Source: Buddleja alternifolia (lineage: Eukaryota; Streptophyta; Magnoliopsida; Lamiales; Scrophulariaceae). Taken from it: a DNA stretch of 64,000 bases. The translations under genes and the position numbers were made by a program. A model generated the notes under the pieces. That model had not been told where the DNA came from. It worked only from the letters and a program-made list of their open reading frames with translations, and searched no databases. The stretch covers positions 46,684,423-46,748,422 of the forward strand of contig CM033394.1 in NCBI GenBank assembly GCA_019426215.1. The letters run 5' to 3'. The first letter of the stretch is position 1, and each line of letters opens with the position of its first letter. Below are positions 36,901 to 47,154 of the stretch, one piece after another.

Positions 36901-37121
36901 GGAGTAGCAGCAGGAATTGGGAGAAATATGTGGTTTGGGCCATAAAAGTGTGCAAAGGTCAGACAGCAGGGAGTAGACAGAGGAGAGCTATGTTTGCTGC
37001 TATTCTTTATTTTATATGGAGGGAAAGAAATAGTAGAGTGTTAAGTAAGGCTAGGAAGAATAGTAAAGATTTAGTAGGACAAATATGGTATAGTTTGCAA
37101 TGTAAATTCAATATGCGATAG
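33942..37121 (+). pseudogene. LINE ORF2 (endonuclease, reverse transcriptase, zf-RVT), broken
   Basis: The AP-type endonuclease N-terminus is at 33942-34535 (NVGAWNIRGLN, VIVETRVKAGKF, LLGDWNTTAF, FYTWSNHHEKES) and stops before the end of the domain; the usual end of the endonuclease and part of the linker are missing. RT follows at 34571-36004 with KSPGPDGFN, FRPISCCSVIYKV, GLRQGDPMSPYLF and the catalytic FADD at about 35866-35877. A frameshift near 36000 leads into the thumb and zf-RVT region (LAGRALVIKTVLFG, CLLCNDKEESRNHLYFEC). A stop at 36884 separates the last segment, which ends at 37121. The RT core is intact but ORF2 as a whole is not. Confidence 0.88.
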
Positions 37122-37466
37122 GATCCCCCAGGTATGCCTGGTGAAAGTGTATAGAAGTTTTGCAGTTATATGAAAAAGCTTACTTGTTCCAAAAATAAGA
37201 AGTAAGAGTTATTTATAATTCAATTTTAGAAAAGAAATTTAACAATAAGAAGTAAGAGTTATTTATAATTTAATTTTTTAATTTATTTGGCTAATAATAA
37301 AAAGGAAAGACATAAAAAAAATATATAATATAAAGGTTAAGGGACATCTTTGATTTATTAACGTTTGTGCTATATTAGTCAAATTTTCATATACTACTTA
37401 TAGAAAATCAATCATCAAATTATCTTTTTGATATATTTTTATATATTCTACAGTGGGATATAAGAA

Positions 37467-37647
37467 AATGGATAAAAGTTGGATGAATGCAAGAAAATTT
37501 TCTCCTAAGTATGTATGCGTAGTTGATTCGTTTATGAATTTCGTTATGGAACATCTTGGCAAAGAATGTGAAATTAAATGCCCTTATGCAAATTGCTTGA
37601 ACTCGTACATTCATAGTCAAATTAAGTACATTGTTGGATCAAATTGA
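37467..37647 (+). pseudogene. Partial TNPD head (Transpos_assoc) domain, extra copy
   Basis: It encodes MDKSWMNARKFS...DSFMNFV...CPYANCLNSY, the N-terminal transposase-associated domain of CACTA TNPD. It ends after about 55 residues, just past IHSQ. About 88% identical in DNA (19 differences in 154 positions by hand alignment) to the start of the fuller copy at 43540. It marks the left border of the captured segment. Confidence 0.85.
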
Positions 37648-37681
37648 TGCTTCGAACCACTGTAAAATTCTTATGCAATTT

Positions 37682-39250
37682 TCATTCTCCTCTTATTCTA
37701 GGGTAAGCCCCTTTTATGAAACGAATTTGCACATTGTTTGACGCGATAGCTTCATACGCTCTAATTGATGCCCTCTTATACACACCAATTGGATAATCAA
37801 AAAATTGATTAACACAGTAGATATTTAGTGTACCCAACTCAGTTGCTTGCGACAACACGTACAGAATGTAGCTTAGCTCGCAATCAGAACTCGAGAAGTT
37901 GAAGATCGTGACCTCATTCAATGCCTCCAATCCCATTGCTTGCAACTTCCAGTCCTTTACGTAGTTGGATACACTAATGCCCGCGTTTTCCCATGGTGCA
38001 CCCTACACATGTTAAGTCAATTACAATTTTATTTTAGAAACCCAAACAAAGAACGTGTTTAATAAACCATGTAATAACTAATAAGCGACAAACCATAAAA
38101 TTTAAAATATTACCACCAAATCGACTTTAAGCTCATTCAAGCATGTACATCTACTGATGAGCACCAATGAGACAGCAAGATTGTCAACCAGCTTCGAACA
38201 CCTGATCTCTAGGCGGTGCATATTAACAAAAAAGTACATCGCCATAATGCGATATAGAGACTCCACATGCGCCAACCTCTAAACAAACAATTCAAAAAAA
38301 AAAAAAGGAAATCAAAACAACTTCTTAAAAGCATTTGCATTTATTCAAACAACGATAGATAGATATTACCTAACAAAATCAACCGGGACACATGCTCGTT
38401 CACTGCACAACAATTCTTTCGTCATTTTTACACCTCTCGAAGTAGTCGGTATGTCGAGCAAGTTGATCCGATGTAGTTTCGATGACGGTGTACTATCCAC
38501 TGTAAAGAACGAGGTAACGGCCCCAATACTTGTAAATGCCCCGAACCCTGTTCGTCTTGTTTCAATAAAATAATAAGGACATCTACATTGGGGAAGTGTA
38601 CTTTTACTTTCACATTTCCTTGGGCCCGATTGAATGCCATCTTGAATATTTTTACAAAAGGCAAATATGCCTCAAATTCTGTTAGTCCTCTAAAATCACA
38701 GTTGAATAACTGCAAATCATTCAACTCGGGACACCATTTTCCAAGGCGGGAAGAAAATGTGTTATCATACAGCACAATGTGCTTCAATATGAGTCTTTTT
38801 AATTTTCGTAAATTATATCTATCTTCCCACCTAACAATGTAGTTCGGTAGATATAATTTTAACTGAACAAGAGTTCGTGACAAAAACAGGCCGTTAGGGA
38901 GTGAAGTGGACAACCGGACGACTAATTTCAGTATACGCACAGAATGATCTGTTCCAAACGCCACCCACTCTTGCCTTATCCAATGCAATGCCTCGGCCCC
39001 CACTGGTAACTCAAAGCTCAAGGTTTCAACCACACTTTCATTATGTTCAAGTATAGTGCGATTAACAAAATGAATAAAATCTAAACCATGATAACCCCTT
39101 TGTTCGAAACGGTTAATATCGAATAAAAGAGTAGGGATGGAATATCAACAATGTTGAAAATATTTTGATAAAAGACCCAATCGGGCTGCCTCCACAATGC
39201 ATGCATCCCTTGATAACCTTCCCATAACATGAAACATTATATCCTTACTA
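37682..39250 (-). pseudogene. F-box/FBD/LRR-type protein pseudogene (captured)
   Basis: Minus-strand segments join as a plant F-box/LRR/FBD-type protein body: FVNRTILEHNESVVETLSF and LRR-like repeats (LRKLKRLILKHIVLYDN, CPELNDLQLFNCDFRG) at about 38520-39080. Further segments are KMTKELLCSERACVPVDFV (to about 38385), RLAHVESLYRIMAMYFFV...LNELKVDLV (38115-38285), and a last exon 38000-37682 (GLEALNEVTIFNFSSSDCELSYIL). Apparent GT/AG introns separate the last three. There is a stop near 39145, a one-base frameshift in a G-run near 38517, and no convincing F-box. A broken host gene copy lying inside the CACTA element. Confidence 0.7.
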
Positions 39251-39310
39251 AGGAAACTAAGTCCATTATTAGAAATTGTACCTCATTCCATGGTTGTTTA
39301 TATGAACTAT

Positions 39311-39470
39311 CCCCTGTTTATACTCTGTTTCTACTCGTGCAAGATGATCCCCTGTCGCCCCTGTTTATACTCTGTTTCTACTCATGCAAGATGATCCCCT
39401 ATCCCCTGTTTATATCTCCCCTTTTTCGTGGAAGATGATCCTCACAAATATCCCCTGTTTATACTCTGAA
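39311..39470. repeat. Tandem repeat, about 47-bp period
   Basis: CCCCTGTTTATACTCTG-type units start at 39311, 39358, 39403 and 39452, mostly followed by a GCAAGATGAT-like block. It lies between the F-box pseudogene and the RKD gene. Confidence 0.85.
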
Positions 39471-39594
39471 AATTCTTTGTAGGGTTTGGTGGAGGAAGAG
39501 ATTGTTCGATTTTGATCCTCACTAACTTTAATTAACCTTAATTATACTCTGATCCTCACTAACTTTAGTTATACTAACTTTAATTAACTTTAGT

Positions 39595-40662
39595 TTTTAC
39601 TCTTAGATTATTGGTAAGGGCATATTTAGCTTATTAGGTAAAAAAATAGTGATCAAAGAGAAAATAATGCAATGAAACGATGGACCCAATTTTAGTTATA
39701 CTAACTTTAATTAACCTTTATCGAGGATATGGAATTTCAAGATATGCCCAAGATCTTTCATCGAGATAAGGAAACAACTTTAGGATACAAAGAATTATTA
39801 TTAAACATAAGCACATTATTAGACATTATTTAATGATAGATATATCTTTTTAAAGTTAAAAAGACACACGACTCTTAGAATTTCTACATTTAATTTTTAA
39901 AATTATAAATTGATGAAATAAACTTTTTATTTGATGAAATAAAATTTCGCTTTCCTATCAAAAAGAAAAGTTAGAAACGATTAATTATATATAGCGTAAC
40001 TTTATGCTTTAAAATGGTTGAATGTGAAATGTATGGATTCCTAAATTTAAATGTAAAAGTTATTTGATGTACAAATAATTTGTTAGGTATATCTTAGAAT
40101 TTCTACATTTAATTTTTTAAATTATAAATTGAATATTTTTTTATATAATAGGACAAACTTGCATCAAAATTTATTTTCTATGTTTAAAAAAAGGTAACTA
40201 TTGTATCTTCTTCTTATGTTTCTCTTTTTTACTTTTAGATTATTGGTAAGGGCAGATTTAGCTTATTAGGTAAAAAAATAGTGATAAAAGAGAAAAACAA
40301 TGCAATGAAACGATGGACCCAATTGACAATGTGGTAATTTCTTTATATGTTATCTTATTTCATTTGGATATATGTGGTTGTATCATCTATGTACACATTA
40401 GTGTGCAAAATTTAAATTAATGTCATATATATATGTATGTATATATATTATACCATGTGATCCGTCCACCTTTGTCTAGGCCAAATAACTTGGTTAACCT
40501 TTATCGAGGATATGGAATTTCAAGATATGCCCAAGATCTTTCATCGAGATAAGAAAACAACTTTAGGGTACAAAGAATTATTATTAAATATAAGCACATT
40601 ATTAGACATTATTTAATGATAGATATATCTTTTTAAAGTTAAAAAAATACACGACTCTTGAC
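39595..40662. repeat. Direct duplication upstream of the RKD gene
   Basis: Two blocks recur in the same order. An ACTCTTAGATTATTGGTAAG block is at about 39599 and 40233. A TTAACCTTTATCGAGGATAT block of about 165 bp is at 39711-39875 and 40495-40660. A third shared block (TAGAATTTCTACATTTAATT) is at about 39878 and 40091. The copies are about 95% identical. Confidence 0.85.
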
Positions 40663-40726
40663 ATTAAAGGACACGACGTCTCTTGACATTAAAGTGAGCA
40701 CAGTTACATGACTCTTGACATTAAAG
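40655..40726. promoter_or_regulatory. Triple CTCTTGACATTAAAG motif upstream of the RKD gene
   Basis: The 15-bp sequence CTCTTGACATTAAAG occurs exactly three times, at 40655, 40680 and 40712, about 160-230 bp before the RKD ATG. Each holds a TTGAC core (W-box-like). A TA-rich tract at about 40784-40810 may supply the TATA box. A regulatory role is inference. Confidence 0.45.
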
Positions 40727-40885
40727 GACATGGCGGCTGAGTAAAAAATGTTTGCTGAGTAACACCAAAATGTCTTCTCTTCCATATATATATATATATA
40801 GATATATATAATCCCATTTTTTGCCACCACTGACCACCCCTATCGGAAAACCAAAAATTATTTTCATTTTCATCATCAAACTACA

Positions 40886-41686
40886 ATGGAAACTGAGCAA
40901 AACAGTGGATTATTATCTGATTATAGTAGTGATTGGAATTTTCAACCCGAATTTTCCATTTGTGAAACTGTATTTCATGTTGTTCCTTTGACGGAGATGA
41001 TAGTAAATGACCCTTTTTATTCATCTTTCAGTCCGCCACATAACCTTGCTTTTAACATTCCAGGTAATTAAATCTGAACTTTTTTAAACATATTATTATT
41101 TTCGATATATACAATATATAGTTCCATTTTCATTTTCTTTTTGTGTTTAATTTCAGAACTATTGTGGGGCAACTCTGGGAATGAAGCGAGAACAGGATTT
41201 GAAGATCAACTAAACCAGCAGCAGTTGCTATTTGATAACTCTACCACTAACGCGACAATGGTGACATTTGATGAGAATTTACATGTGGGTGAAGAAAAGA
41301 AAATAGTTAAAAGATCAAGGAAAGTAGTGAAAACGTTGTCGAGGAAAACGATTTTGCAGTATTTTTACATGCCAATAAAACAAGCAGCAAAAGAATTGAA
41401 TGTAGGGTTAACCCTTTTGAAGGAAAGGTGCAGGGAATTGGGAATTAGGAGATGGCCTCATAGAAAATTCATGAGTCTTCAAACCCTAATCAAGAATGTC
41501 CAGGAATTGGGAAAAAAGGAAGGAGATGTGAAGTTGAGAGAGTTGCAGAAATTGGAACAAGATATGAAATTAATGGAAGAGATTCCAGATATGCAATTGG
41601 AGGAAAAAACAAAGAGGCTAAGGATGAAATTTTTTCAGCTTAATTACAAGAAAAGAACGCTTGGGAAGAAAACTAATTCACTTTAA
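40886..41686 (+). CDS. RKD: RKD-type RWP-RK transcription factor, inside the CACTA element
   Basis: Two exons, 40886-41063 and 41157-41686, joined by a 93-bp GT/AG intron, give 235 aa without stop or frameshift. The RWP-RK domain spans about 117-172, with LSRKTILQYFYMPIKQAAKE, LNVGLTLLKERCRELGIRRW and the signature R158-W-P-H-R-K163. A predicted coiled-coil tail follows (LRELQKLEQDMKLMEEIPDM at about 187-206), then a basic end. The EIPDMQLEEKTKRLR-type tail is characteristic of RKDs, nuclear DNA-binding factors that specify egg-cell and gametophytic or early embryonic programmes. RKDs are usually about 250 aa or a little longer, so this is a short but plausible member. Its own TA-rich promoter and duplicated upstream DNA lie within the transposon. 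Expression is unknown. Confidence 0.85.
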
Positions 41687-41689
41687 CAC

Positions 41690-43539
41690 CCACCATCAAA
41701 TAAAAATTATAGAAAAATCAATAATGATTACCCACCATTGGTCATTGCAATGATTAACTTTAAGACCCACCAATCAATGTTGATACGGTATTTATAAGGA
41801 TGTAAATGAGTCAAGTGGAGCCGAACAAGTTGTTGTTCAAGCTTATTTATGTGAAGCATTATCGAACTATAAAATTTGTGTTTGATTTTGATTTGATTGT
41901 TAATATCAGTCATATTGACATTGATCATTAGATTTAAGTTTCATTTTTATAGCTAATTATCCATTTTAGTAAGGATTAAGTAATCATAATTAGCACGACA
42001 GAATGATTATATCCATGAAAAACTTTTTAATTACTAATTATAGGTTGTTAGTGGGTTTTTATGGATCATTTTTAATGGGGGAATTAAAAGACTGGTGGAG
42101 GACTATCTGTAATCATTACATGTAATAATTTATAATTTTTTAAAATTTATGTAACATACTAAGCACCAATATTTCAGCCAAATATTCCTTCCCTCCAATT
42201 TTTTTTTTTTTTTTGGGGTTAGACTTTCCGTCTAAAGTTGGAGAACACTTTTAATCTTCTCCCCCTCTCCCTCCTGCTATTTTCCCCTACTTTCTAACCT
42301 TTCTCTCACTCTCTCTCTCTCTGCTCTTTCCCAGGCTGCACATTCTCCTTGTGGGTTGCTGATTCAATCGATAGGAGCCCTAGGTGAGCCCCATTGGTGC
42401 TGAAAATTTTGGAAGATGTTGTTTTACTATAGTCCTATGATTTTATTTTCAATTTGCTCTCCTTAATTTGTTGATTGCACTTCGTCCTTTTTTCACCCTC
42501 TGCCCCTTTCGATTTTTTACTAAATTTTGTCAATAATTGGATTATTGTGATATTTGGGTTTATGAAATGTTCAAGTGAAGTTGGGAGGCCTTGTTAGTTT
42601 TCTCTATAATTTTTATACTTACAAACTCAGAAATACATTTGATAATGAAATTGAAATTAGGTGAATGGTTTTTCTCATGTTAATTTTCTTGAATTAATGG
42701 TGTTTATGAGTTTCACATCATCATCTTCTTTGGCTTGAGACCTTATTTATGTTCTTCAATATAATATGTTGTTATGCAAATGATAACACTCAAATTTATG
42801 TTCAATGTAATATGTTGTCATATAACTATTAATAGGAAACAAAAATATTTCGATAACATTATATATTATATTAAATTAACAACTTAACAACTTAACATGT
42901 ATACTATTATATAATTAAACTAAGAAACTTAACAACTTAACATATAATTACTAATGCAAGTGATATGAAAGTGGCGTGTAAAGCCACTTAACAACTTAAC
43001 ATATATACTATTATATAATTAAACTAATAAACTATTAAACTAATAAAGTAATAAAGTAACATAATTTGCGGAAGACTTAATCATTTTTTTACTATTAAAC
43101 TAATAAAGTAATAATACTAATAAAATACTAAATTGTGAACTTTATTGTTTTTATTGAGTCTAAATAGTTGATTTTATTGTTTTTCATTGTTTATGTTTGG
43201 AATTATTCGAGGTGTCTGAATTTTGAATTGCCTGATATTTTTGATTTTTGATTGCTATCTTTTATTTATGTACATTACTAGCTAAGTTAATGTAAAAAAC
43301 CACATTGATATTAAAATTGAGATTTGGTGACTATTGTTCTACTAATTTTGATACATTAATTTTGATAAAATAATCAAATATGGAACTTAAAAGAATGTTT
43401 AAATCAAACAAGATTGAATATGTTAACTTTTTGGATGTATTATAATCATACTTTCATCCGCGACATATAGAAAATCAAGATTATGTTCTTTGTATAAAAG
43501 TGCTTGATAAATTATATATGCTATGGTAGGATACGAAAA
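41690..43539. other. CACTA internal spacer: RKD 3' flank and presumed transposase leader
   Basis: No supportable gene. A pyrimidine-rich CTCTCTCTCTCTCTGCTCTT stretch at about 42240-42345, followed by GT-rich DNA, could be the 5' UTR and first intron of the TNP transcript. AT-rich DNA with CTTAACAACTTAACATAT-like repeats lies at about 42890-43020. Confidence 0.4.
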
Positions 43540-44697
43540 ATGGATAAAACTTGGATGAATGCAAGAAGATTTTCTCGTGAGTATGTGTGCGGAGTTGATT
43601 CATTTATGAACTTCGTAGAGGAACATTTGGGGAAAGAATGTGAAATCAAATGTCCATGTGCAAATTGCTTGAACTCGTACGTTCATAGTCAAAAGGTGGT
43701 GCTTGATCATCTACTTATTCGAGGGATAGACACCGAATACACTAGGTGGATTTATCATGGTGAACCTTCTGACTATCGAATTCCTGACGGTGATTATGAG
43801 AATGATGATGTGGATGAAGATGACAACCACACAAATATTGGTGTGGATGACTTGTTAGCTGATCTTGGAAAGTTCTATGAAAATAGTGGTGGCTGTGAGG
43901 GAAGTCATAACACCACCCACAAGGAAAGTCAAGACGAACCTATGACTTTTGTTGAATTACTGAAAAAGGCTGAACAAGAACTATATCCAGGTTGCTCGGA
44001 GTTCTCTACTCTGTCTTTCATTGTCAATTTGCTCCACTTGAAGGTGTATAATAAGTGGAGCAATAAATCATTTGACATGATGCTAAAGCTACTTAAGAAA
44101 GCATTACCTAATGGTGAAACTCTTCCAAAATCGTACTATGATGCAAAAAAGGTTTTAAATGATTTAGGTTTGGGATACATTGCAATCCGTGCATGTAAGT
44201 ATGACTGCGCAATATTTTGGAAAGAATATGAAAATTTTGAGGAGTGTCCTGTATGTGGGACGTCTAGATGGAAAGTTAATAACAAGGGAAAGAAAATCCC
44301 TCACAAGGTTTTGCGCTACTTTTCTTTAAAACCAAGGTTACAAAGGTTGTTTATGTCATCAAAAATAGCAGAGGATATGAGGTGGCATCAAGATAAGCGC
44401 ATAAATGATGAGAAAGAGTTGAAACACCCAACTGATGCCAAAGTTTGGAAAGAATTTGATAAAGTTAAAAGTGTTCGAGGTCCAACTCGAGGAATAGTTC
44501 TGCGAAAGTTAAACAAGAAGAATAAAGATAAGTTGATTATCCATATTGATCCTGTACAAAGGAGGCCAATTGATAGCGTGGAGTCAGCTAAGTTGTCTAG
44601 TGAACTTGGACAATTATCTCGAGAATCATTGCCAGTTCCTAATAAGTGGAAAAATTTTAAGAAGACTGAGTTGATGACGGCTTTTACCCAACTAGAT
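43540..44697 (+). pseudogene. CACTA TNPD transposase head fused to a TNPA-like region (internal deletion)
   Basis: The frame starts MDKTWMNARRFSREYV, the Transpos_assoc domain. It continues through the TNPD N-terminal region (FVELLKKAEQELYPGC, KSYYDAKKVLNDLGLGY, CPVCGTSRWK, MRWHQDKR) to WKEFDK at about 44460. Where a normal TNPD enters its catalytic Transposase_21 domain, this one jumps directly into TNPA-like sequence (VKSVRGPTRGIVLRKLNKKN). The catalytic core is absent, so no TNPD activity is expected. The frame reaches a donor site at about 44697/44698. Confidence 0.82.
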
Positions 44698-44794
44698 GTT
44701 AGTATATTAGTTTTACAAAGTCTATACTTGTCTATTCATTTCTTTTTTCTAATTCATCTTTTATAATGCCACTTTGGGTTTATTGTTTTCGTAG

Positions 44795-46070
44795 ATGAAT
44801 TTGAAAATTGATAATCCAGCCGAAGAGAATATAGAAGATGTGATGGTCATTTTAAAGAATCGATGCAGAACTCAACGCCATAAACTGAACTAACATTTTA
44901 AGAAATTTTGTTCAGTGGAGGAAGCTATCAGAAACAAGCCATCTTTTGGAGGCTTAACTCAAAGAAACTGGGAACATTGTGCACTACACTTTTCAATGAT
45001 CCCAAGTATCAGGTTCGATTTTAATTAGTTAAGACAAATCTTAGAGTATTTAAATTTGTTTTATAATCATTATTAAACAAAATTTATAGGAGAGATGCAA
45101 CATTAACAAACAAAATCGCTCTAAGATGACGACAAATCGTAACCAAGGCTCGAGATCATTTGTTGTAGCTCGTCATATGCTTGTAAGTAATTTAATGGTT
45201 TTTTGAGAATATAATATATTTATAGAGAAAATGATTCATATTTAATTAGAACCCTATTTTCACAGAGCCAAGAACCAGAGTTTGAGGGCGATGAGGTTGA
45301 TAGAATAAAGTTTCACAAGCATACTCACTACACAGAAGGAAAAGAATGGATTACTCCACAATCTGAAAACAATCATGTGAGTCCCTGTGTTTGTTGTATT
45401 TCTATTTTGGTGCTGAAACAACACCTTTATAGATGCTATAACAGCACTTAATCGTGCCAATCGCAGCACCTGTAAAGGTGCTGTTTCAGCACAAAAACAG
45501 CACCTTTACAGGTGTTGTAACAACACCATTCCGATGTTGAAATAGCACCTACTCTGGTGATGTTTCCAGCATCAAAATGGTGCTTTTTCGGTGTTTGTTC
45601 AGGTGATGAAATAGTATTATAGTGCTGGAAATAGAACATTGTTGAAAATTCGTGTTTTATTAGTTTTTTTTTTTTTTTTTGCTTTATGATTTTCAAAAGT
45701 ATGATGTTATATAAGATGGTGTTCTAAATTTTTTTTCCTTACAACATTATAGGTAGAAATGGAAAAGCGCAGGATTGATGCTGAAACAAGAGGCGAGGTT
45801 GTGGACGTTGATAAAATTGTTGATGACGTTCTTGGGAAAAGGTCATCGTATATAGTAGGATTAGGTTATGGTCCTAAACCAAACAAATCAAGTTCTGGCA
45901 TGAGGATACTACAGGAAACTTTAAAAGAAAAAGATAGGGAATGTGCTGAACTTAAGGAAGAACGTGCTGCACTTATGGAAGAAATGAATGCTATGAAATC
46001 AACTCTTGCCGAACACACCCGTCTCTTTGAGAAGTTGGTTCAGTCTCAAAATCTAAGTAGCCCATGGTAA
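44795..46070 (+). pseudogene. CACTA TNPA-like (Transposase_24) exons, with one stop
   Basis: Consecutive exon-like blocks with GT/AG borders are 44795-45012, 45090-45182, 45266-45376 and 45753-46070. They encode typical Transposase_24 segments: RNWEHCALHF, KQNRSKMTTNRNQGSRSFVV, HKHTHYTEGKEW, then a C-terminal coiled coil (LKEKDRECAELKEERAALM). The first block has an in-frame TAA after QRHKLN. TNPA-type proteins bind the subterminal repeats; the last exon could still encode a fragment. Confidence 0.75.
45400..45620. repeat. Hairpin-rich array in a TNPA intron
   Basis: Repeated and inverted CAGCACCTTTACAGGTGCTG-type units occur (for example about 45474-45493 and 45501-45520), so the single strand could fold into stacked hairpins. 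No coding value. Confidence 0.7.
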
Positions 46071-46529
46071 AGTAAGCAATACCCCATTTGGTTTTGATGT
46101 TTTTAAATTTTAAATGACTCTCATTGAATCATATCGCACTTCCGTTGTGCAGATTCAAGGATGGTGACTGACGGCGAAAGAGCAAATGATGCTACATGTC
46201 CGTTTCGATTTTAGTTTATTTTGTTAGTACTAATCAATGTTAGTTATGCATAGTGACATAATGTTTTTTTTTTAATATTTAGAATTCTGGTTTATTTTTT
46301 TAAAAGACATGGTACTTGTTAATTAGCTTTTGATGTATTACTTTGATGAATGATTTGTCATTATTTGAATGATTTCTAGGATATTTTGGACTTTTCTATT
46401 TATTAATTGAATGTATGAAAATTAAAAATATAATATAGAAAATTATATGAAATTTTACAATAAATATTCCAAATATTATCTACAATTTAAATAAATCGTT
46501 GTAGATACTGGTATGTATATTATAGATTA

Positions 46530-47138
46530 AACGAGACAATATGCAAAAAAATTTCGTTGCCTAAAACTTGAAAAAATTGGTAAATTAAATGTTCTTTAGG
46601 CACGAAATATTTTGTTGCATAAGTTGTAGATTTGGCAACGAATTATGTTGTTGCAGAAATCAGAGCTTCTACAACGAAGTATCCCATTGTTGAACCTAGA
46701 GAATATGCGACGAATTATTTCGTTGTAGAAAACGGGAATTTTGCAACAAAATATTTAGTTGCGGAAATCAAGCATTTTGCAACAAAATAATTTTGTTGCA
46801 AAACCTGTCCATTTGGCAACGATATATTTCATTGTCAATCCTAATAAATATTGTGTAGAATATTTGATAATTGGCAATGAAATGTTATTTTGTGCAACGA
46901 AATGTATATACGTTTAGACACGATCATAATTGTTGTCAATAGTATATATTTTGGCGACGAACAAAGTAATGTACTCTATTGTACACATATAGGCAACGAA
47001 ATTCATTTTTCGTTGCCAAGAACTTTTAGCAACGTGGATAGCGCAACGAAGCTGCCAACGAAATATTTTCGTTGTGGATAGCTTTAGCAACGAAAATTTC
47101 AATTTTTCGCAACGAAATATTTCGCTGCTGAAAACAAA
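46530..47138. repeat. CACTA right subterminal repeat array
   Basis: Irregular repeats of GCAACGAAATATTTCGTTGC-like palindromes match the family at the left end. They continue up to the right terminus at 47151. Confidence 0.85.
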
Positions 47139-47154
47139 ATTCCTTGTAATGGTA

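Larger units (their letters stand above)
32710..37237 (+). mobile_element. L1-type LINE nested in the CACTA element
   Basis: A non-LTR element of about 4.5 kb lies between copies of a perfect 21-bp duplication (32689-32709 and 37238-37258, ending AATAAGAAGTAAGAG). A third, 15-bp copy of that ending lies at 37194-37208, so the 3' end is either 37193 or 37237. Both ORF1 and ORF2 are recognisable but broken. Confidence 0.85.
31884..47151 (+). mobile_element. CACTA (En/Spm) transposon carrying host gene sequences, non-autonomous
   Basis: The left end is CACTACAAGAAAA at 31884; the right end, read on the complement, is CATTACAAGGAA at 47151. Both are flanked by GTA (31881-31883 and 47152-47154), the 3-bp duplication typical of CACTA elements. 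Both ends carry arrays of the same subterminal motif family (GGCAACAAAATATTTTGTTGC-like). The interior contains a TNPD head domain fused to a TNPA-like part, TNPA-like downstream exons, an extra partial TNPD head, a nested LINE, an F-box/FBD-type pseudogene and an apparently intact RKD gene. Span 15,268 bp, about 10.7 kb without the LINE. That both ends belong to one element is inferred from matching ends, the GTA duplication and shared subterminal repeats. Confidence 0.82.
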
